Shown here piece after piece: positions 45,025 to 57,565 of a stretch of 64,000 nt of DNA. The notes beneath the pieces are model-generated. The model was not told the origin of the DNA. It worked only from the letters and a program-made list of their open reading frames with translations, and made no database searches. The position numbers were made by a program, and so were the translations under genes. Source of the stretch: Helichrysum umbraculigerum (Eukaryota; Streptophyta; Magnoliopsida; Asterales; Asteraceae); NCBI GenBank assembly GCA_949592205.1, contig CATIUR010000001.1, positions 312,632,250 through 312,696,249 on the forward strand. Reading direction: 5' to 3'. The number at the start of each line of letters is the position of its first letter. Position 1 is the first letter of the stretch.

Positions 45025-45135
45025 GGTCAAAGTTGGTCAACTCGTTGGTCAAAGCTGGTCAAAGTTGGTCAAACTGGTCAAAGTTGGTCAATCTTGGTCA
45101 AAGTTGGTCAAACTGGTCAAGGTTGGTCAAAGTCA
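45025..45135 (-). promoter_or_regulatory. W-box array in the family D 3' LTR
   Basis: Twelve GGTCAA (TTGACC) cores in about 110 bp, spaced 9-12 bases apart. TTGACC/T is the core bound by plant WRKY transcription factors. The array lies upstream, in transcription direction, of the CT-rich/5' UTR-like part only in the sense of LTR order; its promoter role is inferred. Confidence 0.7.
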
Positions 45136-46726
45136 TTAATTAATTCACCCAACCCCATTTTGTTACCATTTTGCCAAAAAAAAAAATAGTAAGTTTGTCG
45201 TTTTTAGGAACCGAGTCCCGTTTTTGTTGACTTGGTCAAACCTACTCGGTTTGACCCGAAACTTTTACCCAACCCTTAGGTATGTTCAAATGTCCATAAA
45301 AATAAGTTACATCACTTATATCATGTTTGAGAGTGTCGGTTTTCACTTTTCTACAAAATCAGTCCACTTTTGTGTTTTCCAGAAAATACGTCTCATTGTC
45401 GGGTTCATAAAAAAATCCACATTCCATAATCAATTCCAACAAAATTACCAGCTATTCCCCCATGAATTTTCTACTTTATGTAATTTTACCAAGATTTTTA
45501 GAATAGTCTAAGTATTTTTAGAAATTACATTTCTATTCTAAGTTCAGATTTGAACACATGCATGCAATCATCGTTTCTGGGAAAAATCTACTAGGAATCG
45601 GTAAAAGTTGTCAACACGAAAGTTGTAGCCAATGAAATTTTGAAATTTGGGCGGTGGTTTTAGGTTATTTGAAGATGTGTAGCTCGAGATATGGCCAAAA
45701 TACTAAGAGTAAAGTTTCTGGATTTCTAGAACAGATTGTCTATGTGTTTTTATATAAATTATTAAAAATAGCAAACGGGCTCATAAAAATATGAGGCTTA
45801 CGGGATTGGAAAGCTAACATCTTAAACTTGATTTTAGACTTTAAAAACGTCCAATTTCATTAAAAATGACTGAGTTATGGTTTGGTACATTTCGTGTTAC
45901 AATCTGGACAGAAGCTGAAAATGTATTTTCATGAACTTAAAGTTAAGAAAAAACGATTTTATGCCACATTTTATTATATACAAGTTGAGTGAACTTTAAT
46001 ACATGTTAATAAGAGTAATTAGGAGTAAGAATCTTCCTTACAATGGTGGTTTTGAAGAAGAAATGACATATTGTAGATGAGGAAGACTTAAGCTTTAATT
46101 CCTTGAAAGAATCTTGAAAAATGATGATGTATTTAAGTGGTGGTTCTTGGTAGCTATATAGTGGTGGAGTGGTGGTGTATGGTGGTGTTTTTCTCCAGAT
46201 TTCTAGTGAGAGAAGTCATAGAGAGTGTTTGAGAGGAAATAGGTGAAGAGGTGTTAGAGAAAATGATGGAGAAATGCATGTAATAAGAATGGTGGTGTAA
46301 GGAATATGATCATTGTTTTTTTTTGCATGAGTTTTTAGAGGGGGAATAGGGTGGTGGCTGGCCCCCACATGGCCCCACCAGATTTTGTGTGTTTTAAATT
46401 TTCAGTCTCAGTCTGTGTTTACGTATTTTGGTCGTTTGCTTGTTATTTCGTTATTCGGTTAAATCGCCTAACGTTTTCTTGTGTCGTTTTTATTAACGGT
46501 ATGTTTGAGATTATTTTTCATCGACGTATTGTTAAAATACTTTATTTTGTGCTACCGAAATATTTATCGAGTTTCGTTTCGTTGCCGAATGTGATTCACG
46601 CGTTTTTACCGAGTTTGTTACGTTTTAATTCAAACGTCTAGGTTTTTCGTGTATTATTATATAAAAATAATAATATATGATAAATAACTTCTAAAAATAG
46701 ATTTAAGTTATTTATAGAAATGTTTT

Positions 46727-47053
46727 GGGCTTATTGTTTGTAAATGTATCGAACTTGTCCCGAAATGCTTTTGTATGCATCCATCTTTCCAAAGTTCTAT
46801 TGTATGTATCAAAGTTACTAATCACTCCTATTGTATGTATCAAAGTTACTAATTACTCTTATTGTATGTATCAAAGTTACTAATCACTTCTATTGTATGT
46901 ATCAAAGTTACTAATCAATAGGAGTGATTAGTAACCTTGATACATACAATAGGAGTGATTAGTAACTTTGATACATACAATAGAACTTTGGAAAGATGGA
47001 TGCATACAAAAGCATTTCGGGACAAGTTCGATACATTTACAAACAATTAGCCC
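46727..47053. mobile_element. MULE-type MITE in the D 3' LTR
   Basis: 327 bp with terminal inverted repeats of more than 100 bp (starting GGGCTTATTGTTTG and GGGCTAATTGTTTG), flanked by a 9-bp duplication AAATGTTTT at 46718-46726 and 47054-47062. The empty site is seen in the other D LTR (about 57340-57355). The 9-bp duplication and long arms are typical of Mutator-like elements. The inner arms consist of about 32-bp repeats of TATTGTATGTATCAAAG, four on one side and two on the other, so a transcript would fold into one long hairpin. No transposase. Confidence 0.93.
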
Positions 47054-47267
47054 AAATGTTTTCACCAACGTCGTATATAATGTCGGACTCCGTCCGGTTG
47101 TTTCGCGTACACATAAGCATAATTTAAACAATTACGAAAGTGTATATTCACATAAATATACAAATAGTTATAAGTAATTACAAGTATTTAGCCTAAATAA
47201 TGTTTAAATACACATAATCAGGGTTTCAGTAAGGTTTAACGGTTAACCTAACGTGCCGGGTGTCATA

Positions 47268-47948
47268 TTCTCCCCTTGTTAGGAGAATTTCGTCCCGAAA
47301 TTAGCTTGTTGTCATAATCTGTGGGGTGTCTAAAAATAGATGTGGATGTTCAACCTTGTTTTGCTGGTATCCCCTTGTTTGATAAATGTTCCACCAGTAT
47401 CGAGAGGCGTGCGATCCATTTCCCCGTCGTAGACGTTTTCGGTGCGAATCTTACAGAAGCCAATTAATGGCAATGATATCATCGAGGAGAGAGAGGAGAG
47501 AGTAGGATTTCAATTTCGATGGGTATTAAGTTTCGTGTTTTGGATGTATCATTGACGCACAAGTTAAAGTAATAGTCATTCAAGGTCAAGTAATTAGTTT
47601 CGTAAAAGTATGGCGGAAAGGATTTCACCCATAAGTTCATGTAGACATGAGTAGGTCATTGGGTTGCACCTAATATAAGTTATTAGAGACGCATTTCAAT
47701 ACATAATTCGTTAGAAGTCCTGCAGGTCTCTTAAAGTACAAGTCGCTATCGAGTGTTTAGAGGACATAGATTGTAATCTAAAAAGGTCTATGTGGAGGAT
47801 TTCGCTTGCTAAACTCAAAGAATAAATTCTACGATGCGCTTAGCTTCTAAGTCGGTGGGAGTGATGTGGAGTAACGAGCTACACTAATTTAGTGTCGACT
47901 AAGATTTGAAATAGTCGGTGATTGAAAAGAAACGTACCCGTAACAAAG
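47268..47948 (-). pseudogene. Family D 3' internal end: protease remnant, hairpin and PPT
   Basis: Right after the gag-like ORF, in a shifted frame, the minus strand encodes a short match to the protease start of family B (VTGTFL...VDT-like), then degenerates; the rest of pol is missing. Near the end are AATTTC-GGGAC-GAAATT (47286-47302) and AAGGGGAGAA before the LTR. Apart from these I see nothing in the 680 bp. Confidence 0.7.
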
Positions 47949-48842
47949 TCAGGGGTTCTGTCGGGTGCTTTTGCTCAACTTTGGACATTCATTCCTAAAA
48001 TGCCCAGCTTTCCCACACTCGAAACAAGTTTTCGCCTTACAATCCTTTGTCTGGTGTCCATTACATTTGCATTTGCCGCAGGGAGCACCACAGTGTTCTT
48101 TGTGATGATGATTACATTTTGGGCAGTAAGGCCTGAGTCCTTCATAGCCTTTCTTTTCTCCGGACCCCGTAGCATTGATCTTGACTACCTTCGGCCTATT
48201 TGTTAGTTGATGTTCTGGGTTGTTGTTGGCATTTCCTTCCCATTTCCTCTTATTGTTTAACACCTTCGCCCCATCGTCCTCTTCAGTAGGATCACTAGGT
48301 TGTGTCATTAGTGTTATCGAGTCACAAACCCCGTGAAATGTTTCTTGAAGGATTGGACACAGTTGCATCAGTTGTGTTAAAGTGTTTTCCATGTTTATCA
48401 GGCGTTGTTCGTACTCAAGGATGCGCATGTCGCTCTGCTCAGCACGGTGACGGAGGCTAGTGATTTTTTCCTGGGCATCGGCTAGTTAGGTAAGCATCGT
48501 GCTAAGGGTTTCTTTCGTGAGGTAGGCAGTTTCCCCATTTATGGTAATCACAGCAGGGGTAGTAGCAGTGGATGAAGCAGTAGTAGGGGTAGTAGTAGTA
48601 AGGTTATGGGTGGGGTTAGCTTGGAGTGTCTCAGCAGTTTTTCCGGTGGTAAACAACATCCGTACTACCCTAGGGTCAGGTGAGGATTCCTCATGTTCCT
48701 CCTCAGGTGTCATCGTCTCCAAGGGTTCATCTTCCAACAGTTTAATATCGTCAGCCAAAGTAAGTAGGTACGGGAATGTCGTTGGTTCATCACAGAGTTG
48801 GTTGTCGTCAGACACGTATTTGTCTACAGAGGGACTTGCCAT
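47949..48842 (-). pseudogene. gag: gag-like ORF without capsid domain (family D), one internal stop
   Basis: 297 codons from an ATG at 48842, interrupted by one in-frame TAA (48486-48488). Residues 1-118 are acidic and Thr-rich; about 120-175 form a coiled coil (LEYEQRLINMENTLTQLMQ); KRKWEG and the cysteine knuckles (CPKC, CGKC, CFECGKAGHFRNEC) follow as in family B gag. The capsid-like domain with its WW motif, which should lie between, is absent. The protein could bind RNA but probably not build a particle. Alternatively the coiled-coil part comes from an extra-ORF-like gene fused to the knuckles. Confidence 0.78.
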
Positions 48843-49805
48843 TTCCTATGAGAAAAGTGTTTTATCAAAACAATGGGTTTGTAAAAGAGGTGTTAGCCTC
48901 TAAAGTTGCATAAATTTCTGGTAATGTAACTATCTCATGTTTTATTACAAAACTGTCGGTACCATTTCTGGTTAAATTAACGTTATCAGTAGTATTACCT
49001 ACGTTGTGATTTGTCTTTAGGTAGACTGTATGAAAATAAAATGTTTGTACTTATAAAATGTTCGTCTATCATAATGTCAACTTAATTGTTGCTAAAAGTT
49101 TCAGGATTTGGACCTTGTACAAATGATTAGATAAGTAGTTTAAAATTTTCGAAAAAGCTTCTATGAATCATTTTACGGAGAAGTTTGTGTAAAATTTGTT
49201 GGAAATTTTCTATGATGAGAGTTTATTTGAAAATTTAATGTTTGCGGAAAACTAGAGTCAGTTGAAATATGTTGGAAACTCTTGTCGTTGACAAGACGTT
49301 GAAAATTTATATCTAGCATTATCAGTTGAAAATTAGAAGTTATAAATAATTTCGGAATAGATGTTTGATGAAATTCCTTTAAAAGCTTGGATTGGTAGAA
49401 ATTTGTTGAAAACTTTCTATTTTATAGTAAGGTATTGGGAAGTACGGTTGATTCTCGTAGTGGCGTAGCCTTGACTGAAAGGGGATGAAAGAGGATAAAA
49501 GAATGATTGAGATCTTTACATGAGAGCTAAGATTATCGCAGACGTGCTTGAAATCATAGACGTGCTTGAAATAATATGTGACATCATAGTACGAAGGTTA
49601 ATTGGTACTAGGTAATATGATTAGTGATCAATAGGGTGCAAGATTAATAAAATATAGAATTAGAAGTTTACAAAACATGTCGGGCATTGTTACATCCGGT
49701 CTACTACAAAAGTCTTATACAAAATGTGATGGGGTTTTATACACCCATCGGAATAGAACATGTGGTAGGAACAATTTCGCCATACGTGAGTTTAACAAAA
49801 CAGTT
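48843..49805 (-). other. Family D leader region before the gag-like ORF
   Basis: About 960 bp of AT-rich sequence with no ORF that I can support. It joins the other part of the leader at 53155 once the solo LTR is removed. The last five bases (CAGTT) are the left target duplication of that solo LTR. Confidence 0.6.
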
Positions 49806-52800
49806 TGTGACACCCGGCACTTTAGGTTAACCGTTAAAACCTAACCGAAACCCTAATTATGTGTATTTAGACATAATTTAGGCTAAATACTTGTAATTGC
49901 ATATAACTAATTGTATATTTATGTGAATATACACTTTCGTAATTGTTTTTTTTATTACGCTTACGTGATTTGTTCAAATTACGCGAAATAACCGGACGGA
50001 TTCCGACTATTAATACGACGTTGGTGAAAACTTTTCTATAAATATTGTAAACCCATTTTATGAATTAAATAGTAGTTATTTACCCTATATTATTATTTGT
50101 TTAAATAATACACAAAAAACCTAGACGTTTCACTTAAAACGTCTCAAACGCAACGAAAATGCACGAATCGCATTCGGCAACGAAACAAAACTCGATAAAT
50201 ATTTCGGTAACTCAAAATAAAGTATTTTAACAATACTTCAATGGAAAATAATCTCAATTATGTTACGAATTAAAACAACACAAGAAAACGTCAGGCGATT
50301 TAACGATTTAACGAAATAACAAGTAAACGGCCACAATACGTAAACCCAGTCTAAAATATGAAATTAAATCACAATGACCAGGTGGGGGCCCATGGTGGGG
50401 CCAGCCACCACCTCCCTCTCCCACTCAAACAACATGCAAAAGACAATGATTATATTCTTTCCCTTTAACCACTAAGTGTACATGCAAAAAAAAAAAAAAA
50501 AAAAACTCATTTTTACTCTCTCCAAATTTTCACTCTTTCTACTACCTCTCTCCCTCTTTTCTCTGCAGATTTTCAGACCCAAAAACCACCACAACCACCA
50601 TAATAAACCACCTAAAGCCACCATAGAGCCACCACACAAATTCTCACCCTTTTGCAAGGATCTTTCAAGAAAACAAGAGACCAAGATTTCCTCATCACTT
50701 TGCTGCCATTCTTTCTTCATTTACACCATTGTGAGGATCTTTTCTATATCATTTTACTCTTATTAACTTGCTATTAGGTTCACTCAAGGTTATATGTTCA
50801 AGAACTTAGTTAAAAACCGTTCCATAACTAAAAACTCATGAAAATGTAACTTTTATAATCTGTCCAGAATTATGTACGAATTTCTTCAAGTCATTTCTCA
50901 ACCATAACTCAACTAAAATGGACGTTTTATAAGTCAAAAATTAAGTTCAAGATGTAAGATTTCCAACCAGCCTCATATTTTTCTGAGTTCGTTTAGTATT
51001 TTTAATAATTTGTATAAAAAGCACATAGACAATCTGTTCTATAAAGTCAGAAAGTTTCATCTCAGTGTTTTGACCATAACTTGAGCTACACACCTCAAAA
51101 TGACCTGAAACCACCGCCCAAATTTCATAAATCTTATTGGCTACAACTTTCATGTTGACCATTTTACTGATTCCTTGTAACGTTTTCCCAGAAATGATGA
51201 TTGCTTGCATGTGTCCAAAGCTGGACACAGGTTAGGAAAGTAATTTTTAAAAAATGGTTGTAGTCCCCTAAAATTCCTGGAAAAATTATTGAAGGTAGAT
51301 AACATATGGGGGAACAACTGATAATTTTCTTAGATTTTTTTACTGATTGTAGATTTTTATAAAAATTCGACAAACAGGTGCATTTTCTGAAAAATGAGAT
51401 AGTGGACTGTTTTGGCACATAGAATTAAACCCACACTTTTAAACATGATATAAGTGGTGAAACTAGATTTTTATGACATTTGAACATATTTAAGGGTTTG
51501 GGAAAAGTTTCGGGTCAAACCATCAAACTTTCTATATTTGAAAACTTACTATTTTGGAAAGAACGGTAACAAAAAGGGTTTGGGTGACATATTTAGTAAC
51601 TTTGACCAGGTTTGACCAGCTTTGAACAGCTTGACCAACTTTGACCAGATTGACCAAGTTTGACCAGTTTGACCAACTTTGACCAGTTTGACCAACTTTG
51701 ACCAGATTGACCAACTTTGACCAGTTTGACCAACTTTGACCAGGTTTGACCAACTTTGACCAGGTTTGACCAACGAGTTGACCAACTTTGACTTACGGTT
51801 TAAGGTTTTTACGAACTAAATAATCTGCTTGCAATAGACGATATGTACTAATAAATAATATACAACAAAACAAACTTAATAATAATGTCTAAATGAATTA
51901 TTTTTACAAACTTTCACCAACGGGTCGTACACGTATTTAATAAACAAACTTGAACAACTTACTTGCACATACTAGTTGAGTGAACTAGCTTTAGGTGGAC
52001 ATAAACCCTCCACCAACACGATTGGCTTAAGTGGACGTTGACGCCCACTTATACAATCGCCATAGATGGTCTTATGAGACATCTACTTACACAACCTTAT
52101 ACGTTTAGGACGTTAGAAGATTGCACCTTGGGACACATTGCTTGCTACTTGATATTGCTTGCTACCTGCTAAATTTTGGTGAGTTTCATAGCCCCCTTTT
52201 TACTTGTTTTAAATTGTTTTGGGGGAGAATACATACTACAACTGCTTTACACAACTACTTTTACTTGAACACATGTACAAACTTGCTATCTTACAGACTT
52301 ACAGACTATTAATGTACAGAATACATACACACATGTTTATACAATTGCTTTTACCTGAACACATGTACAGACTTGCTATTTTACAGACTTACAGACTATT
52401 GATATACTGAACTACTAATATACGGATTGTATGAGTTACGTTTAATCCAATGAAGGCCTCTGAATCATAGTTGTTAGTTATCGACTTAAGCGCGAGTATT
52501 AGTAAATTGATCCATTTGGGACTGACCATCCCCACCCGGGGTAGCACGCACTACCACGAATCGTACTGTATAAACGGGCGTTTCTTACTAGTTTCACATG
52601 AGTGTTTTTGGATTAGCACTCACGGGGGCAAATTTTCGGGTACTTGATTGTACTTTACAGACGTGTTAAGCTTCGACTATGATGCTCATGACAATTGTAT
52701 ATTCACTACATTGCACTCGTGCAATATTTTAACTAGATTGTGTTCACAACTGTTTATTTACTGCAAACCTATGAACTCACCAACTTTATGTTGACCCCTT

Positions 52801-53149
52801 TAGTATGTATTCTCAGGTTTACAGACGCAGTAGGACTACCCACAGGAAACAAGACAGTAGGATGCTTTTTGAAAGCATAGTTCGAGTCGCATATTTTCAA
52901 ACAAGAGATTTAATTGCATTACGATATTTTGTATCAACGGCTATGTATTAGAAATCTCTAGACTATTTTTGCGAACTCCAATGTTTTTGGGTAACAGTTG
53001 TAAACATTTGATTATGGCAATGTAACTATTTTTTAAAACGTCTCATGTAGAGGTCGTTTGTTGTAATCTTTGTGTTGTGATATTTGATTTGGTCGGCGCC
53101 CCCGTGACACCTCCTACTTCTGCTGCCACGTGTGTTTGGGGGTGCGACA
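49806..53149 (+). mobile_element. Solo LTR E (family D type), inserted in D
   Basis: 3344 bp on the plus strand, TGTGACACCCGG...GGGGGTGCGACA, flanked by CAGTT at 49801-49805 and 53150-53154. The complete ends plus target duplication and absence of an internal region show a solo LTR left by LTR-LTR recombination after insertion. It is opposite in orientation to its host. It includes a 20-bp A run (50486-50505) beside a CT-rich stretch and the longest W-box array here (51600-51790). Confidence 0.93.
51600..51795 (+). promoter_or_regulatory. W-box array in solo LTR E
   Basis: About twenty TTGACC cores in 190 bp, spaced 9-12 bases, in the same LTR position as in D but with more units. The copy number clearly differs between LTRs of one family (12, 14, about 20), so it expands or contracts as a minisatellite. 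Confidence 0.75.
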
Positions 53150-53242
53150 CAGTTGTATCTCCCGACAGTCGTAAGTCCAGTCATCATCGAGCTAACTCTA
53201 GCTATGTTCTCTGTCGTTTGGGCACGTCGTTCTACTTCTAAT

Positions 53243-53976
53243 CTATTCTAGGTTCAGGTCGTGAGGGTAGTAACGTGTTTCAAGCATGTCGCTGTATCGT
53301 AGAGGTGCATGATGAATTAAGATATCCTCTGTTGATTGTTTGTACATCCATTTGATCCACATTTTTGTCCTTTGCTTTAAGTTAGTAGCTACCTCCCTCC
53401 AGTAGTGGATACTATCCCTAATTAGTTCGGAGAAAAGACGCATAAATTGTTCGATTTCATCAAAGTGTTGGGAAACATTTTCAATGTGTATGTGTTGTGG
53501 TTGACCAATTGCATCGGCGGCGTCTGCACGAAGACGGTCCTAGTGGGTTGAATATTGGAAGTAGTAGTAGTATAGTTAGCGAAAGGTCTAGTTCATGATG
53601 GTCTGTTAGTCTTTCTAGTAGTGTATAACACACGCGATCCCGATTGTCTACTATGCGAGTGGGAGAAAGAGTGCAGAGTAGAGGAAATAAACATTGCGCG
53701 CCTAGGTGACGAATCCTCGTGCGGTTCTAGTTCCGTACGTGTTCCCGAATGATTTGAATGAGAGCGGGAGAAAGAGGGTGAAGTGGACGTCACTTGTCTG
53801 GGTGGCGAATCCTTAGATGGATTCTCCTCAAGTGAGTCCTCTTCGATTAAGTCGTTGCTCGATATGGTTGGGTGATCGGGTACCGTGGAAGTTTCTAAAG
53901 TAGAGAGTAAGGCTTGAGCCTCGTTTTCGTTGTCAGGTGATGTAGTTATGGGAGTGGTTTCCATGAAGGGTGGCAA
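53243..53976 (-). pseudogene. Extra ORF upstream of gag in family D (broken)
   Basis: A 127-codon frame from 53976 (acidic, Ser/Pro/Thr-rich, ending at 53593) is followed by a further open stretch ending at 53243 in which a helical, Trp/Lys-rich segment (HYWREVATNLKQRTKMWIKW) is recognisable, in another frame. I take them as one decayed gene in the place where B and C have their extra ORF. No membrane segment is visible. The fusion of the two parts is an inference. Confidence 0.55.
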
Positions 53977-54130
53977 TTAAGTTTAGTATACGTAAGGTTA
54001 TATATATACATATACATATAAAACCTAGCACATAAGCACGTATAAAGGTTGTTCCCGTTCTTTCCTCGTTCTATGTCTGCTACTGTACTCTCGTTTACTA
54101 TAACCATTTCAGGTCTTGCATCGAATCTCC

Positions 54131-54169
54131 TTTAATTGTACATAGTTGATCAGGCTATGCTAAATTAAA
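54131..54169 (-). promoter_or_regulatory. Leader hairpin with palindromic loop, family D
   Basis: Same 9-base loop with TGATCA as in family B, inner stem ACATAG/CTATGC (a G-U pair on the sense strand) and outer stem TTTAATT/AATTAAA. It lies about 105-150 nt after the PBS. Confidence 0.65.
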
Positions 54170-54271
54170 TCCAAATGATGCAATCGCTGAACCAGTCATA
54201 CTAAACAAAGAATACTAACCTAGTGGTTATAGTCTAGGTCACTAATGCAATCCTAGTTAGCTATTACCTTA

Positions 54272-54285
54272 GGCTCTGATACCAA
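54272..54285 (-). promoter_or_regulatory. Primer-binding site, family D (tRNA-iMet)
   Basis: TTGGTATCAGAGCC on the minus strand, two bases after the 5' LTR. Confidence 0.92.
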
Positions 54286-54287
54286 TC

Positions 54288-57200
54288 TATCGCACGCCCG
54301 AAACACGTGGCAGTGGAAGTATGAGATGTCACGGGGCGCCGACCAAATCAAATACCATCACACAAGGATTAAAGCAAACGACCTCTATATGAGACGTTTG
54401 TAAAACATTGCATTTCATAAATCAAATGTTTACAACTGTTATCCCAAAACATTAGAGTTTGCAAAAATAGTCTAGAGATTTCTAATACATAATCGTTGAT
54501 ACAAAATATCATAATGCAATTAAATCTCTTGTTTGAAAATATGCGACTCAAGCTATGCTTTCCAAAAGCATCCTACTGTCTTGTTTCCTGTGGGTAGTCC
54601 TACTGCATCTGTAAACCTGAGAATACGTACTAAAATGTTAACATAAAGTTGGTGAGTTCATAGGTTTGCAGTAAGTAAACAGTTGTGAACACAATCTAGT
54701 TAAAATATTGCACGAGTGCAATGTAGTGAATATACAATTGTCATGAGCATCATAGTCGAAGCTTAACACGTCATTAAAGTACAATCAAGTACCCGAAAAT
54801 TTACCCCCGTGAGTGCTAATCCAAAAACACTCATGTGAAACGAGTAACAAACGCCCGTTTATACAGTACGGTTTGTGGTAGTGCGTGCTACCCCGGGCGG
54901 GGATGGTCAGTCCCAAATGGATCCATTTACTAAAACTCGCGCTTAAGTCGATAATAAACAACTATGATTCAGAGGCCTTCAGTGGATTAATCGTAACTCA
55001 TGCAAGTCAGTATATCAATAGTCTGTAAGTCTGTAAAATAGCAAGTCTGTACATGTGTTCAGGTAAAAGCAATTGTATAAACATGTGTGTATGTATTCCG
55101 TACATTAATAGTCTGTAAGTCTGTAAGATAGCAAGTTTGTACATGTGTTCAAGTAAAAGTAGTTGTGTAAAGCAGTTGTAGTATGTATTCTCCCCCAAAA
55201 CAATGTAAAACAAGTTAAAAGGGGCTATGAAACTCACCAAAGTTTAGCAGGTAGCAAGCAATATCAAGTAGCAAGCAATGTGTCCCAATGTGCAACCTTC
55301 TAACGTCCTAAACGTATAATGTTGTGTAAGTAGATGTCTCATAAGACCATCTATGGCAATTGTATAAGTGGGGGTCAATGTCCACTTGAGCCAATCGTGT
55401 AGGTGGAGGGTTTATGTCCACTTAAAGCTAATTCACTCAACTTGTATGTCCAAGTAAGTTGTTCAAGTTTGTTTATTAAATACGTGTACGACCCGTTGGT
55501 GAAAGTTTGTAAAAATAATTCATTTAGACATTATTATTAAGTTTGTTTTGTTGTATATTATTTATTAGTACATATCGTATATTGCAAACAGATTATTTAG
55601 TTCGTAAAAAAAAACCTTAAAACGTTGGTCAAAGTTGGTCAACTCGTTGGTCAAAGCTGGTCAAAGTTGGTCAAAGTTGGTCAAACTGGTCAAAGTTGGT
55701 CAAAGTTGGTTAAACTGGTCAAAGTTGGTCAATCTTGGTCAAAGTTGGTCAAACTGGTCAAGGTTGGTCAAAGTCATTAATTAATTCACCCAACCCCATT
55801 TTGTTACCATTTTGCCAAAAAAAAAATAGTAAGTTTGTCGTTTTTATGAACTGAGCCCCGTTTTTGTTGACTTGGTCAAACCTACTAGGTTTAACCCGAA
55901 ACTTTTACCCAACCCTTAGGTATGTTCAAATGTCCATAAAAATAAGTTACATCACTTATATCATGTTTGAGAGTGTCGGTTTTCACTTTTCTACAAAATC
56001 AATCCACTTTTGTGTTTTCCAGAAAATACGTCTCATTGTCGGGTTCATATAAAAATCCACAGTCCATAATCAATTCCAAGAAAAATACCAGTTATTCCCC
56101 CATGAATTTTCTACTTTATGTAATTTTTTCAAGTTTTTTAGAGTAGTCTAAGTATTTTTAGAAATTACATTTCTATTCTAAGTTCAGATTTGGACACATG
56201 CATTCAATCATCGTTTCTGAAATTTGGTAAAAGTGGTCAACACGAAAGTTGTAGACAATGAAATTTTTGAAATTTGGGCGGTGGTTTCAATTCATTTGAA
56301 GCTGTGTACTCGAGATATGACCTTTATACTAAGAGTAAAGTTTATGGATTTCTAGTACATATTGTCTATATGTTTTTATATAAATTATTAAAAATAGTAA
56401 ACTAGCTCATAAAAATATGAGGCTTACGGGATTGGAAAGCTAACATCTTAAACTTGATTTTAGACTATAAAAACGTCCAATTTCATTAAAAATGACTGAG
56501 TTATGGTTCGGTACATTTCATGTTACAATCTGGACAGAAGCTGAAAATGTATTTTCATGAACTTAAAGTGAAGAAAAAACGATTTTATGCCACATTTTGT
56601 AATATACAAGTTGAGTGAACTTTAATACATGTTAATAAGAGTATTAGGAGTAAGAATCTTCCTTACAATGGTGGTTTTTGAAGAAGAAATGACAAATTGT
56701 AGATGAGGAAGACTTAAGTTTTATTCCTTGAAAGAATCTTGAAAAATGATGATGTATTTAAGTGGTGGTTCTTGGTAGCAATATGGTGGTGGAGTGGTGG
56801 TGTATGGTGGTGTTTTTCTCCAGATTTCTAGTGAGAGAAGTGATAGAGAGTGTTTGAGAGGAAATAGGTGAAGAGGTGTTAGAGAAAATGATGGAGAAAT
56901 GCATGTAATAGAATGGTGGTGTAAGGAATATGATCATTGTTTTTTTTGGCATGAGTTTTTAGAGGGGGAAGAGGGTGGTGGCTGGCCCCCACATGGCCCC
57001 ACCAGATTTTGTGTTTTAAATTTTCAGTCTCAGTCTGTGTTTAAGTATTTTGGTTGTTTGCTTGTTATTTCGTTATTCGGTTAAATCGCCTAACGTTTTC
57101 TTGTGTCGTTTTTTTTAATGGTATGTTTGGGATTATTTTTCATTGAAGTATTGTTAAAATACTTTATTTTGTGCTACCGAAATATTTATCGAGTTTCGTT

Positions 57201-57565
57201 TCGTTGCCGAATGTGATTCACGCGTTTTTACCGAGTTTGTTACGTTTTAATTCAAACGTCTAGGTTTTTCGTATATTATTATATAAAAATAATAATATAT
57301 GATAAATAACTTCTAAAAATAGATTTAAGTTATTTATAGAAATGTTTTCACCAACATCGTATATAATGTCGGACTCCGACAGGTTGTTTCGTGTAATTTC
57401 AACAAATCACGTAAGCATAATTTAAACAATTACGAAAGTGTATATTCACATAAATATACAAATAGTTATAAGCAATTACAAGTATTTAGCCTAAATAATG
57501 TCTAAATACATATAATCAGGGTTTTAGTTAGGTTTAACGGTTAACCTAACATGCCGGGTGTCACA
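54288..57565 (-). mobile_element. 5' LTR of family D
   Basis: 3278 bp, TGTGACACCCGG...GCGTGCGATA on the minus strand; the last bases have drifted from TGCGACA. It has fourteen GGTCAA cores at 55625-55774, the intron-like sites near 54640 and 55235, and the unoccupied site of the MITE. It differs from the 3' LTR by many substitutions and small indels, so D is much older than array A. Confidence 0.92.

Larger units (their letters stand above)
43686..47267 (-). mobile_element. 3' LTR of family D
   Basis: 3582 bp including a 327-bp MITE. On the minus strand it starts TATGACACCCGG (the 5' LTR has TGTGACACCCGG, so the first bases have mutated) and ends GGGGGTGCGACA. It holds a W-box array, a putative intron (44015-44635), a two-copy repeat of about 100 bp (44404-44580) and GGGACTGACCATCCC-type inverted repeats shared with family B. 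Confidence 0.92.
43686..57565 (-). mobile_element. Family D, non-autonomous LTR retrotransposon nested in family C
   Basis: A complete element with 5' LTR 54288-57565, PBS, extra ORF, a capsid-less gag-like ORF, a decayed protease start, PPT and 3' LTR 43686-47267. Flanks carry TCTAA duplications. Without its own inserts the internal region is about 3.7 kb and has no RT, RNase H or integrase. It contains a solo LTR (49806-53149) and a MITE (46727-47053). PBS-proximal leader sequence matches family B. Confidence 0.92.

Noticed and set aside
50476..50766. A Lys/Leu/His-rich ORF in solo LTR E
   Set aside because: It translates the A run and CT-rich leader-like tract; the other LTRs of the family do not keep it.
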